Notes under the pieces: generated by a model | The model's database searches: none | What the model saw: the letters and a program-made list of their open reading frames with translations, nothing else | Told to the model about the DNA's origin: nothing | Made by a program: the position numbers and the translations under genes | DNA from: Riptortus pedestris | Taxonomy: Eukaryota > Arthropoda > Insecta > Hemiptera > Alydidae | Length of the DNA stretch: 64,000 bases | Direction: 5' to 3' | Assembly (NCBI GenBank): GCA_019009955.1 | Contig: CM032232.1 | Span: forward strand, 141,572,501 to 141,636,500 | Part shown: in pieces, positions 11,426 through 22,500 of the stretch | Layout: every line of letters begins with the position of its first letter | How positions within the stretch are numbered: the stretch's first letter is position 1

Positions 11426-11849
11426 TGTAGGTACTTCAAATTCAAAAATCTAACTAAGCAGATTTCCCACTCACTGGAATTTGTTCCGCTAATGATCTCA
11501 TCACAATATTCCATTCCCTATTTCTGTAATAAGCTTATGTACTAATCGATAAATTAATTTAATTGGCTAATATACACATATTTTAGTCTGAGTGTGGTTC
11601 ATTTAGTTATGGTAATATTACTAATGATATACTCATATACAAGAACAAATAACATAATGTTAACCTATTATATACATTAAAGTAATACATTTTTATTTTT
11701 GTAAATAAATGTTTTAAAGTAGTACTTAAACTTCTAAAATTCTTTATAAACTTAATCTGATGAATACTATTTATACTTCACATATATTTATATTTATTTC
11801 CTCTGACGGGTAAATATACTTTGTTGGATGTTTCAATATAAAAGTGTTT

Positions 11850-12480
11850 AATAAGCAAGGCTATTTGGTATGCCTAGTTGCATACTGCTGCAAGGAATAA
11901 GTAAATCATGTTCAGTTTAGGAATGTCCTCAATGTGAAGAATATTTTCCAGGGACATTAAGTCATCACTTGGGGCTATAAACTTCTTCAAGTATTGCTTT
12001 CTAAAATAGCTGTATTCTTAGCATTGCAATAATAAATGTTTTAATCCGTCCGATACAAATTCCTGGCAGCATTCACAAATCTGTACGGATTTTATTATTT
12101 TTCATTTTTTTATTGAGATACAGCTTCAAGTAATCATTATTTGAAATTCCCAGTTGGCTAATTAATCGTACTGTCTTCATATTCACTTTGAATTTCAGAT
12201 AATCTTCGGGTTGGGGACTGGTATAATGAGTGACACTTCTATAAAAGGAATTGCTCGTTCTAAAATTGCATTTTTATTTGCTAGGAAATTTGTTTCACAC
12301 GAGATATCACTAAATTATTCTTGTATATTATTTAAAATTGCTACAGATTTTATTTGTGAGACCCAATTATAATTTATATCATGACAACTGGCATCCAGTG
12401 CTATTAGTCTATTGAAGTATTTCCTTGCCATTTCATTTTCAGGGTGTGACAAAATTTTTTTTTACAAAAATAAACACTTT
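11850..12480 (-). pseudogene. LINE C-terminal relic (RNase H / CCHC-like tail)
   Basis: On the minus strand a degraded frame reads CECCQEF...LKHLLLQC followed by a leucine-rich tail, like the cysteine-histidine tail of Jockey/I-type LINE ORF2. Upstream there are fragments such as NKNAILERAIPF. Several stops. Confidence 0.45.
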
Positions 12481-12641
12481 TTTCAACACCTGAACTGTTA
12501 TATGGCTGCGTCCGGTTAAGAAACCAATCCAAAGATGAATAAGTTAAGGCTGTTAAACTTCAATGTCTAGTGACTGAAGTACATAGAATGAATATCGGAT
12601 GAGTACAAGTGGGTGTGGAAAAGGCTGAAGCAAAACTAATT

Positions 12642-12690
12642 CCGTCACGCAGGGGCTGCATAAACTAAGCAGAATTCCCACATGTTGGAA
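12642..12690 (+). repeat. DINE-like repeat 5' end
   Basis: CACGCAGGGGCTGCATAAAC then AAGCAGAATTCCCAC; only this end is clear. Confidence 0.6.
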
Positions 12691-13067
12691 TGACACACTA
12701 CCGATATCATCTTAGCATATATTCTCTATTTACAAAAAAAAAAAGAAAAAAAATAATAATCCAATGATTAGAAGTGGGTGGTCAATATTAATTGTTAACT
12801 TCATCACCTTATCATGTATCTACATGTGTCTGTATGTGTATGTGTATATCACATGGGAAATCTGATTAGTTTTTAGTCCGTGCAGTTATTTTTTATCAAC
12901 CTAAGTATGTCTCCACCTTCCTCCAATTAAATATTGAATAGTTACAATAGGTAATAATTTGAATACGAAAGTTTTTTTCAGACAAATTTTTTCTACTCTT
13001 TATTATTCTATAAATTATAACACACAGTTAATTCAACAATGTTGTCGTTTTCTGTCAATCAACTCCA

Positions 13068-13235
13068 TTATGATCCCTGAAAAATAAAACAAAAAATTAT
13101 AAGTAACAACTAAATGTTTTTAAATACAATAAATGTGTGTGTGTATGTGTGTTTGTGTGTGTATATATATATAAATTTTCTCTTAACAATAGAAGTGAGA
13201 AATGAAATGAGTATAATGTGTTATTCTTGTAGTGA

Positions 13236-13273
<38 letters not shown>

Positions 13274-15569
13274 TTGTATTATATTTTCACACAGTAGCAT
13301 GTGTTTAAGTATATTTAGAATTATTTATTAAAACATTATTAATTATTTAACTAAATTAGAGAATGGTTTTTAACAAAGTTATATTAGTTATTTTATTCTT
13401 TAAAGTTTTTTTTATGACAGCTTTAATTAAATTGTATATCTCTTGATAGGCCTTTATTGGGATAATTTATTAATGTGTGTGTATAATTACATGTACGTGG
13501 ATATATAAATACCATGTGTATGTATATAATTCACCAATTTCGATAAATAAGCGCCCAAGTAAAAGTAGAGATCAAGTTAATTAATGGCTAACATTGGTCT
13601 TGGGAGTAAGATAGTTTACAACCAATCTTGTTACAAATTTAATATTCTATAAATGTTCTTTTATAAATTCGTCCTCTATCTTGAATATTAACCTATGTTT
13701 TTGCATTTTTTAGTCTTTAGCCTTCAGTATACCGCCACTTTTAATTATCGCATTTTAACAATTAGGGAATAAATCATGAAACTTCTTGCTTCTAGCTTAA
13801 AACCCCAATATTGTTTCAATAGAGGTTTACTAGATGAGATGAAAATACTCTGTGTGATAACGTTATCAATTAAGGGCTTTTTATGGACTTATATTTGGAA
13901 AAAGAGATTACATGGTGATATGAGAGCAGTAGCGTTTTATGCAAGCACGTTGGAAATCTGCTTAGTATACGCAACTGTGGCGTGACGAACTTTTTATATA
14001 GAAGGAGGGGGGGGGTTATAAACTTCAACCCTTCATTGAAATGATAATGGCGAATCTTGCTTTATTCGGAAAAATCAAATACTAGTTTGAAAAAATATGA
14101 TTGTAACATTTCAAAACGTATGAAGGAATTTATGAATGAAATTCACGACCCTGCAAATACTACATTTACATTTTCATTATAAATATTGGACTATTTTAAA
14201 GTAGTTAATTGACTCATATGTATCTGATTATAATTGTGCCAATCATAGGATACACATGTGAAGTATTTTGTAGTTCAAACATAAATCAGGAGAAATAACT
14301 GCTTACATTTTTAAAATAGCAGACCATTAACTGGTGAGCGACTTCACATAAATTGTCTTCGGTAACTTTTACTGAAACATAAGAACATTAGGTTATTATA
14401 AGAATGGAAAAAATACTTTCATAATAAAACAATTTACAAAAAATCAGAACATGATGAGTGTGAAAGGGAAGCTAGAATTAAGAAAGGTGTAACACAAGGG
14501 TGTCCGCTGTCACCTTATCTGTTCAATATGTTCATTGAAGAGGAAATAATAGAAATAAAAGAAAGAACCAAAGGCATACAGATTAACAGTAAATCCTTTC
14601 ATTGCATCAGATTTGCAGATGGCATTGAACTGTGGCTAAGTCCGAAGTAGAGATGAATAGAATGCTGCAAGTCCTAAAGTATGCCCTAGATCAGTCTAAA
14701 ATTAAGATAAATGCACATAAAAGAAACCTTTTGTCAAGCAGAGAAGAACGAACGCAAGGGAAACATTAATATTAGTATTCGATATATTATACTTGAAGCA
14801 GTGAAGGTAGCTATGGAGCATCATCACTGAAGACAAAAATAGCAGATCTGAAGTCGATTGAAGAATAGCACTTGTTAAAAAAGCGTTCCAAAGCTAAAGG
14901 AGAATTTTAGCTAACAAGCATAGAAACATGGATACCGAAAAAATATTAGCTAAGTCGTTCGTTTGGAGTGTACTGCTTAACGAAAGCGAAAGTTGGACTC
15001 TTCACAAAAGGGAATAAAATTGGTTAGAAGCAATTGAAATGTGGATTCGGTAAAAAATCACCACAAAAAGTTGGACTCAAAAACAAACCTGTGTTGAGTT
15101 CTAAATGAGGTAAGTAGAACCAATAGTCATATCAAGGCCACAGAAGAAAAAGGTCAGTGAAACTTCTTTGACAAATAGTAAGGCACAACGACTTCACCAC
15201 AAATATATTTGAAGGTAAGGTTCTCTTGTGCATAGGGGAAGAGGGACATCTAGAGAACCATTTAAGGAAGACAACAAACATCTCATGGATTTGATAAAAG
15301 AATAGTTTCCAATAAGCACAATGGAGCCAACTACAAGGATCACATAGTAAAATAAAGCAATACCTATTTAAATGAACAAAGGTACTCAATTGCTTTAATG
15401 GGTGCCTTTAAGATATTTTAGATTGTGTATCTTGAATGTATTATATAGTTTAATAAGAGAATATATAAAGGCAAAGTCCGGGCCCAAAATGTACTTTCTA
15501 TACAGTAACGTCACTGTGATGATGCACATATAATTTACATCCATATTTCTCTCTTAGTAAGTACATTCT

Positions 15570-15617
<48 letters not shown>

Positions 15618-17998
15618 AATATATAAAATTTCCATGTCACAATGTTAGTTACCGTACTCCTCCGAAACGGCTTTACCGATTTTTACCAAATTTTATATGC
15701 GCATTCAGTTGGTCTGAGAATGGGCTACTATCTATTTTTCATACCCCTAATTGATAAGGGTTGTTAACCCTTAACATTTTTTTTTAATTTTTGGACGAAA
15801 CTTTTTGTTTTTATTTTTTGATAATGTGGCATTAAAATATACATACAACCCTAAATTTTTTCTTTTTTATCACCAACCCCTATTTTTGTATAGCCATTTT
15901 AGTAATTTAATCATTATCGTCCCGCTCGACAACTGACCAATTATAGTATTTTTAACTGTACTTCAATTAAAATTTCAATTTGCAATGACAATCAACAAAT
16001 CCCAAGGCCAAACGATGTCTATTTGTGGCTTAGATTTGAGTACACCATGTTTTTCACTCGGGCAATTGTACGTAGCATGCTCTCGAGTGGGTAAACCATC
16101 CAGTTTGTTTGTGCTCGCTAAAGATGGGCTAACAAAAAATATTGTTCAGGCTTTAGCATAAAAAGATTGATGTTGTTTGTTAGTGTTACTGTCGTAATTA
16201 ATATGTAATATGTATTTAATAAGAAATATACTATAATAACTTATTTATATTCCCTTATCGTTCATAGCGCTCGATGCCTATCTCATGCATATACCACATA
16301 CACACTTATAATAAGTAAGTTACTTTTTGTCTACACTAGAATTTATCTAGAAACTAGAAATAATTTATATGGCAAAACAACAATATAACAAAATGGTTAT
16401 CTAGTATATATATATGTATATATATAAACAAAATAAACAGTACACCTATGATATTATGTTAACTCACAGTCTTTGGCGCAGGATTCAGTTAGTTTCAGCA
16501 CTTCTTCGGCGCTCTTTGGTTTTGGTGTAATATTGATTGGTCTATCAACGTTTTTATAAACGTCTTGGAGCTTAATTATGTTTTCCTTTATTTTGTCAAA
16601 ATTAAACCCGTCTTTGGTCAACTGGAAAAAATAGACCATAATGTTAAATTACTTGGTAGTAACAAATAGTATAGCAAAAAAAAGAGAATTATATTTTCCA
16701 TTTACCTGACCTGTTTTCTGGGCCATACATGCAAGAAAGCACTGAAACAGAAGTTGCATATTAACTTAGGGTATACTTTAATTGAAAATAAATATACTTT
16801 TTGTTACAATCAATGACCCAAAAAACCCAAAACCAATGAAAACGAAAGAAATTAACCACATGAGAAGCGATAATTACGTTATGGGGTATTTGCGGTCATG
16901 TGCTATGCAAAACGCTCCTTGCTGTAAGAGGCACTTCAGAAAAGGAAAAGTTCAAATATACAAGACGGAAATCCGACAAAGAGTTATATATGGAGGAGAC
17001 TTGGCAGGGAAAATGGGGAATCCTGGTAGTTTGGGACTGAAACTTTAACACTGTTTTTTAGACGAACACTTCAGAAGTGGGTTCTCTAGCTTTAACAGAA
17101 TTTGTTTTTCATTAGGTACTAAACACTCAACAATACTCGTTTAAATCGGTGAGGTGAAGGCCGTGCAGCCCCCTTGTAAGTCGGGAACTGCTGGCAGTAC
17201 AGGCGAAGTATGCTTAGCAGTACATTCTATAGCAGCTTAGGAGTATAGTTGGGATTTTCTCGGTAGTAGAGTTGCATTTTCCTTGATAGCACACCCTGGA
17301 CCTGCTGGGCAGTTGAAGGTATCAACTTGCAATTAAGCCGGGAACTGCTGGCAGTACAAGCAGTTTCTGCTTTGCCAGTAAAGACAGATCCTGCGCTTTA
17401 TGATAGCAGCATGGTACTACACAAGTCCAATGACGAGTGAGGGTTTAGTAGAAACATAGAATAATCTTTATAGTTTTCAAAAAAAGCAAAAAAGTAAAAT
17501 ACGATAATTGTAACATATAACTGCATGAGCAACATTAGATATAAAGTAATTTTAATGCGCGTTACCCGTACTTATTTTTCTGAGTGTAGAGAAATAATTC
17601 TATGTTTTATAAATACTGTGAATCGATGGCTGGAATTGAGGGTTAAGAGAGAAATATTTTGATATCCCCTGACATAGGTCAATATCGTAGCTGGAGTCCA
17701 CAAACTAAACAGAAAGCCACAATTCGAGTTTCGATGGATTCAAGTTTTCTTCCCCTTAAAGTATATTTGTTGTATGATCTATTAGTTATCATACAGCAGA
17801 GATGGCCAGCATACATTATTATATCTCTAAATATAAAAGAATAAGCCGCTAAAATGTAACCACAGGCATACGATACCTTCCCACTTTCCGGTACGTCATC
17901 TATACCTAAAAAATGAAATAGGCTTCCATTAGCTAATATAAAAAAGCTATAATATTATTTCCTTAATTCATTTCTAAAAACGTACACACCAGCTCACG

Positions 17999-18055
<57 letters not shown>

Positions 18056-19517
18056 AACACACATATAAACCACTCACATTCGCTCAGAAAAATTCATGCA
18101 CTAGGAAAACACATACTGGTGATATTTTTAGACGAAGCAATCGAAAATCCAGATTCTTTCTGACATTCTTCTGATAATCTCGTCACTTCTTCCATGACAC
18201 TTTTGTCAGAAGAAACCTGTAAATAATATTTTATTTTTAAATATATTATATTCCTAGTAATCAATCCAAATTTTAGGTTGATCAAATAATACTTTTAGGA
18301 ACACTTATTATTATTGTTAATAATGTACTTAATTCAAAGTTATATTTATAGCTCAGTTGGTTGTAGACTAATTGTGATTTCATGACACTGAGGCTCAGGT
18401 TAGCCATGCAAGTTAAAGCGTTGACCTTTATCTCACATGGTAAACCTAGAGTGGCGAGTTCGATTCTTGCCTGGGCAAAGGAAATTATTTAGTGACGAAA
18501 TTCATTAAATAACGTCCTAAAATCCTACCCTGGCTAGAAAAGGGTGGTAACCTGTAGATAACCCGTCCCGATTAGCCTAAGTTGCAAAAAGTGGACGTTA
18601 ATAAATAAATAATAATAATAATGTACTTAAAAGAGTTAAGTTTATGTATTGTAGTAATTGTTGAAAGTCTTCTTATAACTCGTTTTAGTGCTTAATCAAT
18701 TCCATAATATATTGTAATTTGAGCAATTTTTGTAGTGTGGAAAAATGTATGGAAACAACTCATGAACCACTTTATTAGAAGATTAAATATCAAATATAGA
18801 GTTCATTGAAATTTCGGTGTGGCACCATCATCTAAATTCTGCACATTTTTACGCGCTAGAGTATATAAACTTATTATTAAAAAAAATTAACACTTTTTAC
18901 TTAGTAAACACCGCAATCGATATTTAACCAATTCGTGGAAAACTAAAGATTGTATTAGCTAATGGTTGAAACATTCTTTAAGTGAGAGTATATTTGGAGG
19001 CAGGAATAATTGGAAATTCGAAATATCTCGGATGATAATTGTCTACAACTATTATTTTACAGGTGTTTTTGATTGAATAGAATATTAACCGAGTCGATTT
19101 TATATTTTTTTTTTTGGCTGGGGGAGGGGGTCAGCCTTATGTAAACCACTGGTTCTACCCAATTTTCAGTTTATGTATTTCAGTCACTGAATATCTCCGA
19201 CTAACATTTTAATTCGTGTCTACATAGGCTTCTTAGAGGGGGTGAAATAGAGAATATAAGGTGAGATTAGATCATCAGCGTATCATATTCCAGTGCTTGG
19301 GAAATCTGCTTAGTTACTTCAGAATTTGTATGGCGGTTTTTCTTTTCTTCTTTTATGGATTGAAATATTGTTCATTGTCGTTATGTTGTATGTTTGAAAC
19401 TATCGCTATACTCACAACATGTTTGATTACAACGTATACTATTATAAAATTATTTCTACATACCGTGGTAACAATGAGCAAGAGAGCAGTAAGCAAGTAT
19501 TTCGCTGACATTTCCAT
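13068..19517 (-). CDS. OBP-2: odorant-binding protein, 7 exons, 148 aa
   Basis: Complete classic OBP on the minus strand. Exons in coding order: 19517-19464 (signal peptide, MEMSAKYLLTALLLIVTT), 18216-18117 (C1, EECQKESGFS), 17905-17877 (SIDDVPESGK), 16741-16706 (CFLACMAQKTGQ, C2/C3), 16621-16468 (LTKDGFNFDK...TESCAKD, C4), 14371-14307 (KVTEDNLCEVAHQ..., C5/C6) and 13076-13068 (Gly-Ser-stop). Intron phases are 0,1,0,0,1,0. Cysteine pattern: C1-X25-C2-X3-C3-X54-C4-X11-C5-X8-C6, so three disulphides are expected. The start is the ATG 32 nt after a TCAGT initiator; a second ATG two codons on would give nearly the same signal peptide. The tail exon lacks the Lys-Ala found in OBP-1. Poly(A) signal (complement of 12999-13004) lies just downstream. 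Intron 5 carries a Helitron missing from OBP-1. Confidence 0.92.
13132..13272. repeat. (GT)n microsatellites
   Basis: GT/TA runs at about 13133-13172 and 13238-13272, within OBP-2 intron 6. They create two spurious open frames. Confidence 0.85.
13500..13985 (-). mobile_element. DINE-like repeat in OBP-2 intron 6
   Basis: The 5' end lies at about 13945-13985 on the minus strand (CACGCCACAGTTGCGTATAC). The orthologous copy in OBP-1 starts at about 3408, so the insertion is older than the gene duplication. Confidence 0.6.
14400..15090 (+). pseudogene. LINE reverse transcriptase relic (OBP-2 intron 5)
   Basis: The plus strand reads KKGVTQGCPLSPYLFNMFIE and later HCIRFADGIEL (degraded FADD active site: the second Asp is Gly), then stops. 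It is antisense to OBP-2 and shared with OBP-1 (2430-2965). Confidence 0.78.
15615..16404 (+). mobile_element. Helitron, 790 bp, with helicase C-terminus
   Basis: Starts TCTAATATATAAAATTTCC with the common GTACTCCTCCGAAACGGCTT block and ends CTAG at 16401-16404, inside a TA repeat. No target duplication, as expected. It lies in OBP-2 intron 5 and is missing from OBP-1. Confidence 0.85.
15973..16161 (+). pseudogene. Helitron Rep-helicase C-terminal fragment
   Basis: Frame 15973-16161 encodes FQFAMTINKSQGQTMS, then GQLYVACSRVGKPSSLFV and a stop. These are the last Pif1-like helicase motifs (INKSQGQT, YVACSRV) of Helitron transposases. All upstream domains are gone, so it is not functional. Confidence 0.9.
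17165..17420. repeat. Short minisatellite in OBP-2 intron 3
   Basis: Degenerate copies of the minus-strand version of the OBP-1 array (GGGAACTGCTGGCAGTACA). It is about a third of the visible length of the OBP-1 array. Confidence 0.7.
17998..18046. repeat. (CA)n(TA)n microsatellite
   Basis: About 12 CA followed by about 11 TA repeats in OBP-2 intron 2. Confidence 0.9.
18333..18620 (+). mobile_element. tRNA-derived SINE, 288 bp
   Basis: Flanked by AATGTACTTAA at 18322-18332 and 18620-18630. The head contains TTAGCCATGCAAGTTAAAGC (A box) and GAGTTCGATTCTTGCC (B box). The body ends GTTGCAAAAAGTGGACGTTA plus an AATAATAAT tail. It lies in OBP-2 intron 1 and is the best full copy of the family. 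Confidence 0.82.
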
Positions 19518-19545
19518 GTTCTATTCTGCCAATTGTTGTTCTCAG

Positions 19546-19579
19546 ACTGAATGTGTCAACTGACAGCGGCCTTTTTATA
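19546..19579 (-). promoter_or_regulatory. OBP-2 core promoter
   Basis: On the minus strand TATAAAAAG (complement of 19571-19579) lies 30 nt before TCAGT (complement of 19546-19550), which is 29-33 nt before the ATG. Confidence 0.8.
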
Positions 19580-19599
19580 TGAAATATACATATAATTAA

Positions 19600-20620
19600 C
19601 AAATCAATCAACCACTGGACATATTATGCAATCGAGGTCATTTTTCACAACTCTCACCCTACTTCTCTATTCTTTAATGGAAAATATGTATTATTTATTT
19701 TCAAATAACTTTTAGATATATAAGAAATATTAACTATATACTAGATAATGCTCTATGAAGTTATACAAAAAAAATTTGTGCTGCAAATTTTAAAATCAAA
19801 GCATTTAAAATGTAATTTCGAATTCTTGTGTAATACAAGCAGAGGCATTCGTTTCATTATTTTGACAAGCTATTCAATTGTAATTAGTAAAATTTTTATG
19901 CAATGTCAGATTAATAGTATTATATATTCATACTAATTTAATGAAAAATACACCATAATACTGCGAAAACCCCAAAAATATAATCTTAAGACTAAGGACG
20001 GTTACGATTAGTGTGAATTGTGATTGCTTCTGTAGATGTATTCTAGTATTTAACTTATAATTGTCTTGGTTGGTAGAAAAAACTTATAGCCCATTGTAAT
20101 ACTGTATTCGAAATACTAATGTGCAGTATATATAGTGAAGTACCTATTTCCAGCCCTGAGGAAGAGAAAATAAAGCTCTTGAAATATTGGTCTAAACTAA
20201 AGATTATTTTATCAGCACTGATCAAAAGCCTCCAAATCAACAGCAAACAAGACAGAGAAGAAGAAAGAGTTGGAAGAAGAAGAGATTGAAACTTCAGATT
20301 GTGCATGGAAGTAATGATCATCTCAAGATTCTGAAGTAGAAGACCATTGCAAAGATACAAGAGTGTCTGATCTTCCACAAGCTGATGTTTTAGGAGATCT
20401 TGGAGAAGATCATCACATCTTAGACCAGGCCTGGGGTAAGAAGTTGTTGGAGAATATTTTATACCATCAGAATTTCGTCAAAAAGATATGGATTTTTGAA
20501 TACCGGATAATCAAGAATATTCTAAAACAGCAGATTTGCCACAATATTCTGGAAAAGGAGATCTTCAACAAGTATAAGAGCATGGGCGTATCGACAAAAT
20601 TCAAGATCAGAATATCTTCT
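19600..20620. other. Intergenic, upstream of OBP-2
   Basis: Beyond the promoter (to about 19700) I recognise nothing. The open frames of 60-107 codons here show no family resemblance. Confidence 0.5.
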
Positions 20621-20626
20621 AAAAAA

Positions 20627-21051
20627 AGTCCGTCACGCAGGGGCTGCGTAAACTAAGCAGATTTCCCACGTGAAGTTATACAATAGAGAAATCTCCATAC
20701 GAGAGGGGAACAGTTACGGCAAAGGGCCGAACTAGCTTTTGGCGGTCCGTCATCGGCCCAAATTTAATAAAAATGCAAATATCTCGGTTAATATTCAAGA
20801 TAGAGAATAAATGTATATAACAATATTTATAGTAAATTTAATTTACAATATGATTGGTTCTATACAATTTTTTGATCCGACGTATGGTAACGGAGATATT
20901 TCGAATTTTCGAAAATCCCCCCCTCTAAATCCCCCTCCCACTGGTTCGATTTCAGCCATTAACGAACTTGATCTGTCATTTTGCATAAAATGTTTAAATA
21001 TCGAGTTTGGTAACGATCAAACAAAAATTGCGACCGCTAGAGCGTTAACAG

Positions 21052-21121
<70 letters not shown>

Positions 21122-21236
21122 GAACGAACCTCATTTTCGTCATCTACTAGGTAGGATCGATGGAGATTTGAAGAAAATTTTCGAAAATATGAATACGACC
21201 TCAATAGCTGATTTCCCTGAAGGGAAATCTGCTAAA
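20627..21236 (+). mobile_element. Reference full-length DINE-like (HINE-type) repeat
   Basis: About 610 bp. The 5' end is GTCCGTCACGCAGGGGCTGC then AAGCAGATTTCCCACGTG; the 3' end is the stem-loop GATTTCCCTGAAGGGAAATC then TGCTAAAA. AGCAGATTTCCC near the 5' end and GGGAAATCTGCT at the 3' end are 12-nt subterminal inverted repeats. The core is (CA)n(TA)n (21053-21116). Subterminal inverted repeats, a microsatellite core and a 3' palindrome are the hallmarks of DINE-1/HINE elements mobilised by Helentrons. The class is an inference. Confidence 0.7.
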
Positions 21237-21299
21237 AGGTTTCGAGCATCACGCCATCAGAAGATACCAATGCAGTACATCTTTAACACTATTTTCTAG

Positions 21300-22500
21300 A
21301 GCACCAGCAGAAAAAGTTCAATAAAAACAATATTTTGTACATATGCTTCGAATAAAGTGATTCACGGTATAACTGATTATTGTTAATAAGGCGTGAGTAG
21401 GAGTGAGGTTTACACAAGGCAGAAAACAAAAAAATCCAAATATCTCGGTTAATATTGAAAATAGAGAAAAAAAATGAGTGTAACAACATTTATTGGAAAT
21501 TAGATTTCCAATAATGACAGAGATCACAACCAATGAAAAAGGCTTGTGTAACTTCTGAAGATCTACAGGGTTTGTAAAGAGATATAAAAATATATTAAAT
21601 TCAGCCATTCAGCACATTCACTTGACTAATCACAAATTATGTTTTCAAAAACCAACGAAGTACCCCCCCTCAGCAATACCTCTTCCACCCCTAACCAGTT
21701 CTTCTTCAAGTTGCTAGAGCATCAGTTCATCAACACGATTCTAGATCAGCAGACCATGGGTTGTATTATTTAATTTAGTTAAGGTAAAATAAACATATAT
21801 GTTATTTACTTTCAAAGGAGATACTGCATAGGAGTCTGCAAAATCTGCAAAAGTCTTAGGAAAGTGGTTTGCGTTTAAAATTTTAGGAGATTTACATTAA
21901 AGAGAATTTTTTTATTGTTACCAAACTCGATATATAATCATTTTAAGTAAAAATAAAGACGAAATCCATTATTGGCAAAATCGGATCAGTGGAAGGGGGA
22001 GGGGATTTCAAAAATTTGAAATATCTTCGTTATTATGAATCAATTTTATACATAGGAACATCCCCATATTTATTCCATATTTTACTTTGATTAGATAGTT
22101 GAAATAATTTATTATAAACATTACGATGTCTTTCTTATCTTCAGCTCATAGTAACATCGTCTTGAAAAGACTCTGAAGAGGTGTTGCTAGCATTTTTTTT
22201 TTTTGGTTTTTTCTTCGTTGGTTTTTGAAAACATAATTTGTGATTAGTCAAGTGAATATGCTGAATGGCTGAATTTAATATATTTTTTAGACCCTGTAGA
22301 TCTTTAGCAGCTACACCAGCCTTTTCCATTGGTTGTGATCTTTGTGATTATTGGAAGTCTAATTTTCAATAAATGTTGTTACACATATCTTTTCTCTATT
22401 TTGAAAATTAGCCGAGATATTCGGATTTTTTAGTTTTCAGCCTTGTGTAAACCCCACTCCTACTCACGCCTTATAAACAATAATCTGTTATACCGTGAAA
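21300..22500. repeat. Inverted duplication with captured coding-like segment
   Basis: Arms about 21300-21655 and 22185-22500 are inverted copies around a ~530-bp spacer. The right arm contains a minus-strand 62-codon frame at 22141-22329 (MEKAGVAAKDLQGLKNILNS...). The left arm holds a decayed version. I do not recognise the protein. Confidence 0.6.

Noticed and set aside
18390..18480. tRNA gene
   Set aside because: A- and B-box-like sequences are present, but there is no tRNA cloverleaf and the unit recurs with a SINE body and target duplications.
20811..21299. 162-codon frame with Thr-His and Ile-Tyr runs
   Set aside because: It crosses the DINE-like repeat and its CA/TA core; equivalent frames appear in other copies with different breaks.
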